Source: Lineus longissimus
Lineage: Eukaryota > Nemertea > Pilidiophora > Heteronemertea > Lineidae
Length of the DNA: 64,000 nucleotides
Reading direction: 5' to 3'
NCBI RefSeq assembly: GCF_910592395.1
Contig: NC_088315.1
Location: 16,661,808 to 16,725,807, forward strand
In this document: positions 47,465 to 59,300 of the stretch, piece after piece
Numbering within the stretch: the first letter of the stretch is position 1
Layout: the number at the start of each line of letters is the position of its first letter
Position numbers and translations under genes: made by a program
Notes under the pieces: generated by a model
Told to the model about the DNA's origin: nothing
The model's database searches: none
The model's input: the letters and a program-made list of their open reading frames with translations, nothing else

Positions 47465-48138
47465 ACCATGGCCGTGCTGTCTGTGACGAACAAGCTCTCT
47501 TCAGATTGGTCAATACGTGTCAGGAAGTCCCAGTTTGGGCAAAAAGCATTCATTCTTTGGGCAGCACTGACGCAAAATGGGCCTGGCGTTTTTAGTTGCA
47601 CCCAGGCGTTTCAGTTTCTGACTATTCCTGTCAAAGCTTAATAGGGAGCGCTCAACACAAAAGTTGAAACGTACTTCTCTATTGCCTCTCTGCTGTACGA
47701 AACAACCTCCAAATCAATTAGGTGTCATCAACGACTCATTTACTCAATTAAATGTCAACATTTCATACAACACCTTAATTTCAATGATTTTAATGATAAT
47801 TGGAACAATCAGCACTGACTAAAAATCATCCGTCTAGGACTGTTCGTCAGTCCTGAGCTTCGAAGCTTGCCTGCCAAATGCAAAAGTCCGTGCAGCTGCC
47901 CGCCACCACCGCGGCGAAATACGTTGCCCAGAAGGTTCATTCAAACTCAAAATGCAACATTCAAACCTCGACATGGCACATTAGCGAATGTATGTTTGAC
48001 TTTTCCTTGCTCCGTCGAAAATAACTTACTTCAGTATTGGAGTTATGGGTTCAACATTGAAGATGAGGTTTAGCTACGGAATTTTTTTTTGAGTTGGCCT
48101 TTTGGCCTTTTGTATTCCCAATGACGTCATTTTGACAG
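47465..48138. other. Host sequence between BEL/Pao and the short aquaporin exon
   Basis: Continuous with 45068 once the retrotransposon is removed. No gene was recognised. Near 48096 the sequence rejoins the part shared with unit A ('CCTTTTGTATTCCCAATGAC'). Confidence 0.5.
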
Positions 48139-48212
48139 AGCCGGCAGAAGAAGCCGACGCAGAGACACTATGCCACTTGATCAAGCTCAATCCCAAGTTT
48201 GATAAAAAATAA
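48139..48212 (+). pseudogene. Copy of short aquaporin terminal exon, unit B
   Basis: Same acceptor and frame as 9414-9481: split Glu codon, 'PAEEADAETLCHLIK', then a changed end and TAA at 48210-48212. No aquaporin body exons precede it within unit B, so it can only be used by the upstream aquaporin across about 39 kb, or not at all. Confidence 0.4.
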
Positions 48213-48378
48213 CAACAAACAACACGTACACCATCGCTGAGGTTAATTACAAGTCACCAATTATTAATTAGTAATTAGGATTAAACAGGCGTCAAATGAG
48301 GATTGCGTTGAGATCGGAGAGAACGGTTAACTGAGTGGGAAATCATCGGAACATCGGAACATCGGAACATCAAAACAT

Positions 48379-48558
48379 CGGATCTCGTGAATTATGCCGC
48401 TGCAGAATTCAGAATTATGCCAAGGCATAAATAGGAATTGTGGTGTGGCATAATTAGGCCAATCAGCAAGTGGCAATCGTTTTAATTATGGTGCAGCATA
48501 AATCGCACTTCCGCCCACAATTCCTATTTATGCTGCGGCATAATTCACGAGATCCGAG
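48379..48558. repeat. MITE with CGGATCTCGTGAATTATGCC ends, unit B
   Basis: Longer version of 9646-9780, with inverted ends CGGATCTCGTGAATTATGCC and its complement, plus inner GGCATAA palindromes. Confirms the element boundaries. Confidence 0.6.
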
Positions 48559-48735
48559 GTTTTGATTGGTCGATTTATTGTGCACTACAATTCCGATTTA
48601 TGCAGTGGCATAATTCTGTCCACTCGCGCCAGCCATATACGTTGAATTAATATCCTAATTAATATGACTGATAACACGTGCAGGCATCTGTGCACCAGTT
48701 ATGCATTGGCGATTACCATTCAGAGCGCCAAAGCC

Positions 48736-48925
48736 GGTGTAATATAGGTGTAATATATGTGAGTGTTTTCCGTGTGTGAGTGTTTCCCCTCATTGTTTGG
48801 GAACGCTCAAAAATAGATTGACAAGTTATTCTGTGTATCCCCCCTATTGAAAAGTCGTGGTCTCTCTAGCTGCCTATTGTTTGGAAACACAGACACATGG
48901 GGAACAACCACAGATGTTACACCGG
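48736..48925. repeat. 190-bp element with GGTGTAA ends, only in unit B
   Basis: Begins GGTGTAATATAGG and ends GATGTTACACC, a short inverted repeat. Unit A reads straight through ('CGCCAAAGCCTGCATTCTC' at about 12596), giving an empty site. No clear target duplication. No coding frame. Confidence 0.6.
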
Positions 48926-49212
48926 CATTCTCTCTCCCGTGATCAAAGCGGTCGGATATAGGCCCAATGTTCATGATATGATACAGAAGGAGTTCAAGTA
49001 GGCCCTCAATATGGGTACGCCAGGTCAGTTCATCAAAATCTTTATTTTCAATATACATTAATCTTATCTGTTGATGCATTCCAGAACCACATGGGATCAT
49101 CGCACATGTTTTGTAGTGTCTATCAACCATGACTATAGGTTACCTTACCTATTTTCGGGGCTATATGTTACTTAAACAAAGCATGGCGGTGCACATCCAA
49201 AGTCTCCGGTGA

Positions 49213-49644
49213 GAGACAATACCACCAATGAATATTCATAGGTCGGAGGGTCCAGGCCTATCAATTAGACGAGTGCATGTTTTTAACTCTCAAGTACATA
49301 TTTGGAGAGGTATTGAAAAAACATTCGCTGTAACAAGTCTACAGATACAAATAAATTGTTTGGTAAAAAAATTAATTTTGAATTTTGACAACCTGGCCAT
49401 AGGGGGCGTCATTCAAGGTTGGAGTGAAAATGGCCGAAATGGGTAAAACTGTCAACTTGTGTCAAACTTGTCAATTTAGAAAAAAAATTCCGTGGTCAAC
49501 CACCAGTTTAAATCGCACTAGTTCCTCCCAAGACTAACCCGTATATCATATCCGAATTTCAGTTTCACAACCCCACGCAGTATTTGATGGCGGGCATTTG
49601 AAATAACTGAAAATGGCTTGGAAAATCAATGGTGGTCTTGTCTC
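49213..49644. repeat. GAGACAAGACCAC MITE, tandem copy 1 (unit B)
   Basis: Counterpart of 13718-14159: starts GAGACAATACCACC, ends GTGGTCTTGTCTC, with left flank GTGA (49209-49212). The spacer to the next copy is CATTTTT rather than ATGA. Confidence 0.85.
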
Positions 49645-49651
49645 CATTTTT

Positions 49652-50083
49652 GAGACAATACCACCAATGAATATTCATAGGTTGGAGGGTCCAGGCCTAT
49701 CAATTAGACGAGTGCATGTTTTTAACTATCAAGTACATATTTGGAGAGGTATTGAAAAAATATTTGCTGTAAAAAAGTCTACAGATACAAATAAATTGTT
49801 TGGTAAAAAAATTAATTTTGAATTTTGACAACCTGGCCATAAGGGGCGTCATTCAAATTTGGAGTGAAAATGGCCGAAATGGGTAAAACTGTCCACTTGT
49901 GTCAAACTTGTCAATTTAAAAAAAATGTCCGTGGTCAACTACCAGTTTAAATCGCACCAGTTACTCCAAAGACTAACCCGTATATCATATCCGAATTTCA
50001 GTTTCACAACCCCACACAGTATTTGATGGCGGGCATTTGAAATAACTGGAAATGGCTTGGAAAATCAATGGTGGTCTTGTCTC
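49652..50083. repeat. GAGACAAGACCAC MITE, tandem copy 2 (unit B)
   Basis: Counterpart of 14164-14594, ends GTGGTCTTGTCTC, right flank GTGA (50084-50087). With the left GTGA of copy 1 this gives a 4-bp target duplication around the whole dimer. Confidence 0.85.
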
Positions 50084-50326
50084 GTGATGTAGAAGACATG
50101 CACATTCTGCGCACATTTGAGTGCATCGAAGGCTTGGCGTAGAAAAACTATACGGAAGAGAGTAGTTATAGGCAGAAATCAAGCCAAAATTTATTTTTTT
50201 AAGTCGGCTCTATTTCAATGTCGATAACCAAAATGTGCTGTGTGTGGCTGCAAAACTCTAACTCTCCAATCTTCTTTATCTCCAGCAAATGATTGCAATG
50301 AAAACAACTATGACTTTGACCAAGAG

Positions 50327-53300
50327 ATGACGGAGAGTTCTCTATCGACGGAATTGGGAAAGGATACGGAGGAAGAGAAGCCGCAAAAGGACACACTTTT
50401 GTTTTGTGATATTGTTTGTATTGTGAGCTTGATCTCCGTAAGCTTTTTATTCTCTTGTGGTTATTCGCTGCTGGCGCCGTTTTTCCCGAAAGAGGTAAGC
50501 GGGTTTTCAAATTGATGCACAACACAGTGTACAAACTAGCATGCTATATCTCCCGGAAGTAGAGGCCATTAATCGAAAGGTTATTTCAATGCGAATTGCT
50601 ATTAATTTTTCAATGGGCTATACCCCGTCGGAATTTTATGTGCACTTGTCCACCCTATATAACAAAGAATTGGGCCACTGGAATGTACTTCCTGTTAGTA
50701 TAGCAGGGTCTGCTTATGACGCCCTTTTACACAGTACGCAATAGGGGGCCTTATAAGCAGGAACTAGAGGATTCAAATTGGTCATCTTCGGGTGACTAAA
50801 GTGTACAACTACGGGCCTGCATTGTCTTTGATTCGATAAGCGTGGACGAATTTCTCGAACACGCGTGAATAGGTGCGATGAGTGACCCTAGTTACGTCCT
50901 GCTTGTAGAGTCCAAACATGACGATTAAAGGGGATATTGTTTCCTGAAGGAATCGTGAAATTATTTCTTTCAACCACTTTGAGAATGATGTCGCAGCAAT
51001 TTCAATGTATAGTTCTAAAATTCAAAAAAATGCTATTATTTCTCCTATTATTTGGGGTTTGAAGCGAGACAAAAGAAAATTATTTGGTCTTTATTAGGCG
51101 AACGCCAACGCAAGTGCCTTTTCGGTGTAATATACGTTCACCCTGGCGTTTCGGAGGCTTTGCGAAAACTCCCTAATATATATAAGCCTAATCCCACATA
51201 ATCTTATATTTCTTCAGGCTACTAAGAAAGGAGTCAGTTTAACAATGATCGGAGCCATCTTTGCTTCTTTCGAGTTTGCCAATACGCTTTTTTCGCCCGT
51301 AGTCGGAGCACTTGTGAGTATTCATCTGGTCTTTATTATGACATGTCTACCACCTTTCGTCAATGCTATATATATATACTTTGTAACTCCATTAACCCTC
51401 TGAGAAAAATCCAACCTGCATGTATACAAAGTCATATTACAAAACAGTGGCGGCATCTGTATGCTTATAGTGTATACATATTTGCATCGATCGCTGATCG
51501 GGAAATGCAACAAGAGCTTCAGTGTACAAGAGCATAGTTTTCAAAGTTTACAAAAAGGAGAACAACTGTTTCAGAGTATGACACCTAATATACAAAACGA
51601 AACGAAAGGAAATCATTTTACATCCCCCACATTGAAGCTATCGAGTATGCTGATCAAATGCATTAATTTCTAAAAATATCATGTACACTGTGTACTAACA
51701 AGCATTCTATATCTCCCGGAAGGAGAGTCCACTGATCCCATATATTCTTTTGTTACGAAAGGATATTTCAATGTGAATCCGCTATACCCCGTCGGCATTA
51801 ATATGTGCACTTGTCCACCCTATACAACAAAGAATTGGGCCATTGGATGTGAGTGTACTACCTGATAGTATAGCAGGCTCTGCTCATGTTGCGCTTGTAC
51901 ACAGTGATGTAAGTCAATTAGCAGTCACCACGTCCTGTCATTGAAATAAATATTTTTTGGCTTTAGCGATCGCTTTACCCAGCGCAAAAGGGACCGGCTT
52001 TCTTTTTTATAGCCTTACGCAGACGGATTCCTGTTAATTAACACAATTGTTTTTTCCTAGATGAGTAAAGTAACGCCGAAATATCTGTACCTGGCCGGAT
52101 GCATCTTTGGTGCCGTAACTACTACATTATATGGGTAAGATAACCCTGCCTTTCACTCTCTGAACTGTACCAATATGCGGTAGCCATTTTGCTCTATTCT
52201 AAGTCATCAACTAATCCCTAGCGGACACATGGGGAACCAATATAATGTTATGTTTAGCGGGAAAGTAAAATAGTTAAAAATTGAAATTGAAATAACTAAA
52301 TAATGAATCAAACGAAAAACTTGTAGCCTGGAATAATGTTTTCTTCTGACCTGAACATATGTCATGAATATCAAGCATGTCGCAAAGCTTAACATAATAT
52401 GGCTTTTAACCTTAAAATTCCATTTCCTCTTTTCAGCTTGCTTGACATGGCCCAGGACACGAGGACCTTCACAACTTTATGCTTCATTCTGAGGATCGCC
52501 GACGCGCTCGCTGCTGCCACTTGTTCTTGCACCGGTATGACAATACTGACGTCACTTTACCCGTCAAGAATGTCTACATTAAGTGTCAGTCCATGATACC
52601 ACCATGCAGGATCATGCAAATGGTGGCAAGGTGGGGGGTCAACAGATCTAGTTGTAATTTCTACCACAGACCTGTCCTAGGGTACTATGAAGGCTGGTGG
52701 ATTGGTTTCGAAAATAACCCCACAGTTTTGGGGTACGGCTGTTAACCATTTCCTACTCATTTTCCTTTTAAAAAAACATGCATTATCCCTCAAAATAGGC
52801 TAAGTCTTTTGTCAATTTTCGTGCATCAAACAGAATTATCACTAAACACCGCCTATTGAAATTGAAAGTACATGATCTGAGCTACCTTTTCATGCCTTTT
52901 GTTTTGCCCCAGGTACATTTTAATGACAGGTACAGTACGTCCCAAAAACAATGCAATCTCAAATTTCAGTAAAAAGGCAATTTTAACTCTCCTTTAGCTC
53001 CAACACTGCAGTTTTTTAGGTGATGCCACTTCCAGGTAAGGAAGTCAGAATGCTGTTTTTTAATTTGCAAAAGAAAAAAATCCGGCCGCCCTTACGGTTT
53101 TCCGGTGAGGGGGTCGAGTCGCGCCCTTCTCACTGGTGCCCATTTTTTGCCCATTCCCTCAGAAAACTGACGAAATACACATGCTTTCCAAATAAAATTA
53201 CATTTTTAGATGTTAGTGAACCCACCTCTCCCTTGCCCCTCCTACACACTCCCTCAAACAACCTAGAGGCCTTTATTACCCCTGTGGAGGCTTAGCGGTC

Positions 53301-56300
53301 TTGGCGGAAACGATCACCAGCAACGACAACAACAACAACAGTTACAGTTACAATGCATTGTGTACATGCACGTGTACATTGTGTGATAGTCAATTGAAAA
53401 TGGAACCTGAAAAATCACAGTTGAAATGTGGATTTGCTGTCATATCCAAGGATATCGAGTGTGGTACTGACGCTTCATACCCCAATGACAAGAGTGTGAT
53501 CCCCTTGAAACAATGTAAGAAGGACGTGCACTCCCATTTGATGCGTTGGATGTCCTCCAGGAAAGCCAGTCAAGTCAAAAGTGAATGGGAGCTCATAGCA
53601 CTTTGTGATGGCGTGTTTGATATGAGTTCTCCAGTTCTGGACACCACAATATGCCCGAACCACCGATACAAGTTGAGTTTATCATGGAATCAGCAAAGGA
53701 GATGCCAGCACCCACTTCATCAACCCTCTAAAACAAGTCGAAAGCCCAGAAAAGATGGTGGTTCAGTTCATCGAGTGATGTCTCGGGAAATATACATCAA
53801 GTGGGGAGTTTTTGTCCCAGTTGGCTCAGGTAAGGGATCAGTCTCAAAATCACTGAAGTAGAAAAGAAGCAGTAGGCCTGTAATGATACCCACTCTGACT
53901 AAACCTAACTTTGGTGCAAAACCAACTGAGTGATAACGATTTACCACTTCACTTGTGTTCTTCCTAGAAAGTTGATTGGAGCCTTGGCTTGGTGATCAGG
54001 AAGTCCCAGTTATGATTCCCTGCCAGTGCCACTGGAGGTGATGCTTCACTGCCGTACAAAATCAGCATGGCCGGTCGCATTATCAAAACAAGTCTATCAT
54101 CATCATCATGTCCTCACACTATTATATTGCACATCATATTATCATTACCCCCATAATCTGGTGCCTTTTCAGCTCTGTGTAAAGGATGTGAGGCTAAACA
54201 TCGAGTATCTGTGGCAAATGTAGAACGAGAAGTAGAACCAGCACCCATGGATACAGAGGTGAGTTGAATGAAAAAAAAGGGGAGAAGATTCGGGGCAAGC
54301 CAAAGTGAATATTGGTTAATTCTGCCTGCAGCGACTGACTTGCATGTAAGAAGGTCACTGATGAGAGAGGAGGGACTAAGCTGAAAACCTTGATGCCATT
54401 CTGGCTCCCATCTCCTTGGCAATGAGGGATTCTAAGCCAAACCTGATTCTCCATCAATATCTTTTTTCAGTCCGCTGTTGCCTCTTCCTCTGTTCAACCA
54501 GCCGACGCCTTAGAAAACCCAGCAGACGGGACAGAAGGGCAAATTTGATGGGTAATGTTGTTGCAACAGTATCATAAGGACTGCTGGTCAAGCACTCTTG
54601 AGCTGGGAGAGAGAAATGATAAGAGGGTGGAGACAGATTTTCTGAAATGTTGGTCTTTGAGTCATGACTGGGCAGAATTAGCCCAGTGAAAGTTGTCAGC
54701 TACACATCAAGAATTCTTGATTTAGAATGAAAGGGTACGACTTTATTGGATGTACATTCATCAGGCTTGACCTGAGATTTTCCACGCCATTGATTGCAAA
54801 TGCATTGTTCGCATTCTGCAATACATCTCTCTTTTTCTAAAAAAAATACATGGTGAATTTCCTAAAACTGTTACATGCTGTGTTTTTGTCTCCCTTGACT
54901 AACATAACCTGCAATATGAAGGACATCCAGATTTGATGTTCTAGTATATCTAGCGGATGGTTCATCAGGTAAAATGCGGGGCTTGGTTAAAAAATGATTT
55001 TATAGTGATATCTTGGGATAAATTTGAACTTTGGCTTTCAGTAAACAATTGTAAATGCCAAGATAGATTTTTAATGTCAGTATACTTAGTAGCGCTAATG
55101 TCAGTTTTGAACAACCAAGCCTGCTACTGGAAAGTGGGACTCTCTCCTGATACTATCCTGCACTTGGGCCTGACATGTAGTACCGTAAATGAGGTGTTAC
55201 TAGTATTGGTCCCTCCCTAGTAGTGGTTAGTAGTGGTTTGGCTATTGCCTGCAAAATAGCCTTTTTTCTATGTATCATTATATTAGCTTGTAAATAAATC
55301 ACCCATTTGTAAAAAAAAAAGTGTCCCTTCTTAAGTGGCAGCACTGTCCTCTGCAGACAGGTACAAGTGTAGCATGTGGAAAGTTGTGATCTCTCCTAAG
55401 GGACTGGACAGTACCGTAACTCAGTTCATGAAAAACTTCTCCATTCCAGTACATGTATATGTACAATTTAGCCAATGCTAGAGCAACTCCAGGAGAACAT
55501 TTCAGCGCCAACCAAGGAGCTAAAAACTTCCAATAGCAGTACTCTGACGGTGCAGCCAACTGCAGGGTTGTCCTCATCAAACAGTAATTACAGTAGGAAC
55601 TGCACCTTTGGTCAATTGGCTCCTTAGCAATGGAAGGTGTTACTAGTATGTGAAATGAGCACTTATGCAAGGTTCTTAGGAACAGGATGATCCCTGCATG
55701 GGTTGATAAAGATGTATTAGTAGGTCATACCACATGCCCTTCAGGTGCCTTAGCCATGGGGGGGGGGGGGGGGGCCAACCCTTACAACATGCTCTGGCAG
55801 CATGACACAGGCTAATGAATGGGTCAACATTAGCATCCTCCCCAACAGGGGGGTTTCTTAAGGTTTTCGGACTGTAAGAAGGCCTACATGTAGCTTATTC
55901 AATTACGTTGCCATCAGGTAGGCCAAGGCCGAAATGTTATTTGAAATTCAAATCAGCATTTCAGGAACTATGGGGCCCAATTCCCCAAAGGGCTTTCATC
56001 AAGGGCAAATTTGTAGTGATGAGCTTGTTCTTTTTTTGGGGGAAAAATGCAAGTGGAGTTATTTACCGGTAGGCCTACTTAAATAAGTTAAAATAGGTTA
56101 GTAGGCCTAGGCATGGGGGGGGGGGGGGGGGTGATCATGGTGGTTGACAGTAACTACTAATCCTCATGGCCAGCACCAAGCATAAATTATGTGTTCATTA
56201 TGCATTTATTTTATAATTCATCAAGTGTACACAAGGTGGCAGCACTAGCCAATGAGTGTCATTTTGGTGGAAAATAGCACTTTTTCCTTGGTTTATCCTG

Positions 56301-59300
56301 GGAAAACAGTAAAAGCGGCCGGAAATTTTATTTCTGATTTTGAAAGTAGGTATCATTACCTTTATCATGTGCAAGCCACAGCATTCAAAGACCTGCAGTG
56401 TTGGAGATATGAGCGTCGATAGAGAGCTCTTCCTAAGCACTGCCCCTAGGTATGCATAATTACTAGGCCTAGCACGACCAAAGTATGAAGTGTTACTCAA
56501 TGACCTGTTGCAGAATGGAAGATCTCATCAAATACTTCCATCATACAAAGGGGGAAAATCCAGCTATTTTTTTTAGTCTCTGCAGGAGTGCCCAACATTG
56601 ACCCAAAAATACACAAAAAATAGGGGGAAAAAAGCTAAAACAAGCCCCCTAACTAGGCCTGCCCCTAACTCGGTTGCTAGTGATTTTTGAGAGTCATCAA
56701 TTGCTGTGTAATGATGTCTTAGTGGAAGGATCTTGCATACCTAATCTCGTTAAAAACGGTTGACCCCCACCTTGCCACCCTCTGCATGGTGGTATCATGG
56801 ACTGACACTTAATTGCAAGTATATTCACGTACGCTTTCATGCGTTAGCTAATATCAGTAGTCAGTCTGTACAGCAGGGTATTTTGTGATACGCTTGTCGA
56901 CAGTGGCTACCGTGGTTTCATTATTCATTCACACGAGATTACCGTCCAGGGGCCACAGTGGTCTAGTGATCCAGTGGTCAAGAAGTCCCTGGTTGGAACC
57001 TTGAGTGTTTTTTCGGTAGCGAACTTGCCGAACTGGATAATGGGTGGGGAAATTCGAAAGAAATCAATGAATTAGGCTGTTTTTATCATTTACCAGAGAG
57101 TATAAATTGCCTACCGTAAGACGGGGTGACATTGGCCCAAGGTGGGGTGACATTGTCAAACTGTACACTGCAAACATATGTCAAAAGATAATTTTTGTAG
57201 GTGGGTCATTTTCACCCTCTGGCTACTTCAGTTTCACCCCACTCTACGGTGAGACTACTCCTATTCTATGTGTACATTATTCTCCTTCAGGGGTTGTCAC
57301 AGTCATCAATCGGGATAGGTTTTATGGTCGGACCCGCTTTAGGGGGTGCTTTATACCAGGTAGGTATCAATCCGTACTCTCGAAAGATGCTCACGGATAA
57401 CAAGAACGGAACGGAGTGTTTCTACAGAGTTTTCAGCAGAAAATAGCGGGCATTACAACCTGGGATTTTGCCAGTGTATAACTGCATTTCTATCCTCGCG
57501 GTGGAACCACAGTTATTACGAACGGCGTACCCCTTTAAACCCACGCGTCGATTCGAGCCGCCCGCGGGAGAAATTCACCTTGAACACCTGGGTGGAGAGC
57601 ACCTCATCTTGCCGCCCGGTCCGCCATAGAGGAAGGGCGATCAGGTTGACGAAATGGACTGCATCGGCGTGTCCATTGACAGTTTGGTACTCGTAAGCCT
57701 TTGGCCAACTTTTGCTCACTTACGACCGGACAATTCTTTGTCTTTCAGGCTGGTGGTTTCATGGTCCCCTTTTTCGTGGTAGGGGTGTGTATTTTAATTA
57801 GTGCTTTTCCTCCCATGTGTTTGATTCCGAAACAATTAAAACGTAAGTACAGATATGTTGAAATCACGAATAATACTGGACTGGCATCCCGTCCCAGTTT
57901 TATCTGAGATATATATGTATTTACAGAACAACAGGTAAAAGCACTGCACTCCGGACGCAGTGGACCGGCCTCGTTCATAAGAAGACCCAATTGCGATGAC
58001 GCAATGGATTGCCCAGGTGGTCCAGCACTACCGCGGAAAAAGTAAAGACTAATTCTTTTTACTACATGCATCTGCTTAGACTGCTGGCCTCTTTTTTATC
58101 TTTGATCTGTACGATCAAATCAATCATGAAAACCACAAGACCTCCCCTCTAGCGGTTGTTTATAAACTAAAACACCGCGAAAACGAGATATTTTTGTTCG
58201 AGCGACCTGCGATAATTTCACAGTTTTTTGTTTCCATGCCTGCCGCCGATCTTTTTAAAATACTGTGTCGTCTAATAACAATTCTTCAGGCAGTCGCCAG
58301 TATCTAGCAAGAAACTGGGTCGGAGGATGGTACCACGAATGACCACCACGCGTCACCGACTAGAAATATATCGGGTTGCGCAATGAAAATGAGTATACAT
58401 GTACTATACAAGGTAAAAATGTTATCTAAAACCTCGGTTTTGGTTTACATTTTGGCTTCACCCTTGCAGTGTTTGGTGAGCAACCAATACCTCCAGTTCG
58501 GTATCAATTCCTTAAACAATGCTTTACTTTTCAGCTGCAGATCAAGTACTGGAAAAGTCGCCGTCGATATGGCGCTTACTGACGAGGCCAGCCATTCTTA
58601 TGTCCTGCCTGTCTTTGGCGTTGGCGTCGCTTATCTTAAACTTTCAGAATCCTGTCCTGGGGAAGCACCTCGAACAGGTAAGTTTTAGCACAAAAACATG
58701 AGGTTTTGTAAGCAAATATAACCCTAGGCCTATATGGCAATATAGAATACCGGATGACTCGCAGTCAGAAGCTGAACCTTGACTTGGCACGCACTTGACA
58801 CGCAATCGCCGGAGTTTACATGGTGCGTAATGATATGTCCGTCATTAACATAAAGTATGCTACTGTAACCTAATGACGGCATGGCATCCTCATGATGTTC
58901 TTCATGATACATGTAGATTCGCACAAGTATGTAACAAGATCAATTGTCCGAATAAATATATCAAAATGGGATATCATTCTTCGTATAATTCGTCAACGAG
59001 TGATCCAGAGTAACATTATAAAGAGTGTTTAAGATGTTTAACTGTTAGAATGTAAAATATAAAAGCAAGAAGAAACAAATTGCAATTTCAATGTTTCGAT
59101 TTCTCGTCTGTGATCAGATTCTCTGACGTAGTCAAACATGGCACCGTGATCAATTGTATTTGTAATGTGGAGTCGTAGTACACACGGTTCTCATTCGTAA
59201 GGCCTAATAAACTTCCGATAGCAGCCGATTTGTTGTGTTAATTTTCATCATATGCACAAAGCAAAGTTATTTCACAACAGCTGGTGAAGTGCTGAATATG

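Larger units (their letters stand above)
52583..56808 (+). mobile_element. TTAA-type DNA transposon, 4.2 kb, in copy B exon 4
   Basis: Flanked by TTAA at 52579-52582 and 56809-56812; copy A has one TTAA at the same place (17594-17597). The ends are a perfect 27-bp inverted repeat starting GTGTCAGTCCATGATACCAC, extended with indels to about 60 bp (GGTGGCAAGGTGGGGGTCAA). A TTAA target is shared by piggyBac, Kolobok and Sola3; no transposase was recognised, so the superfamily is open. It carries a three-exon gene of unknown function (53301-54548), then about 2.2 kb without coding signal, including two G-runs (about 55760 and 56115). Confidence 0.9.

Noticed and set aside
55755-56135. G-runs as telomere or G-quadruplex island
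   Set aside because: Two plain homopolymer tracts without the repeated pattern of telomeres; likely slippage and possibly of uncertain length in the assembly.
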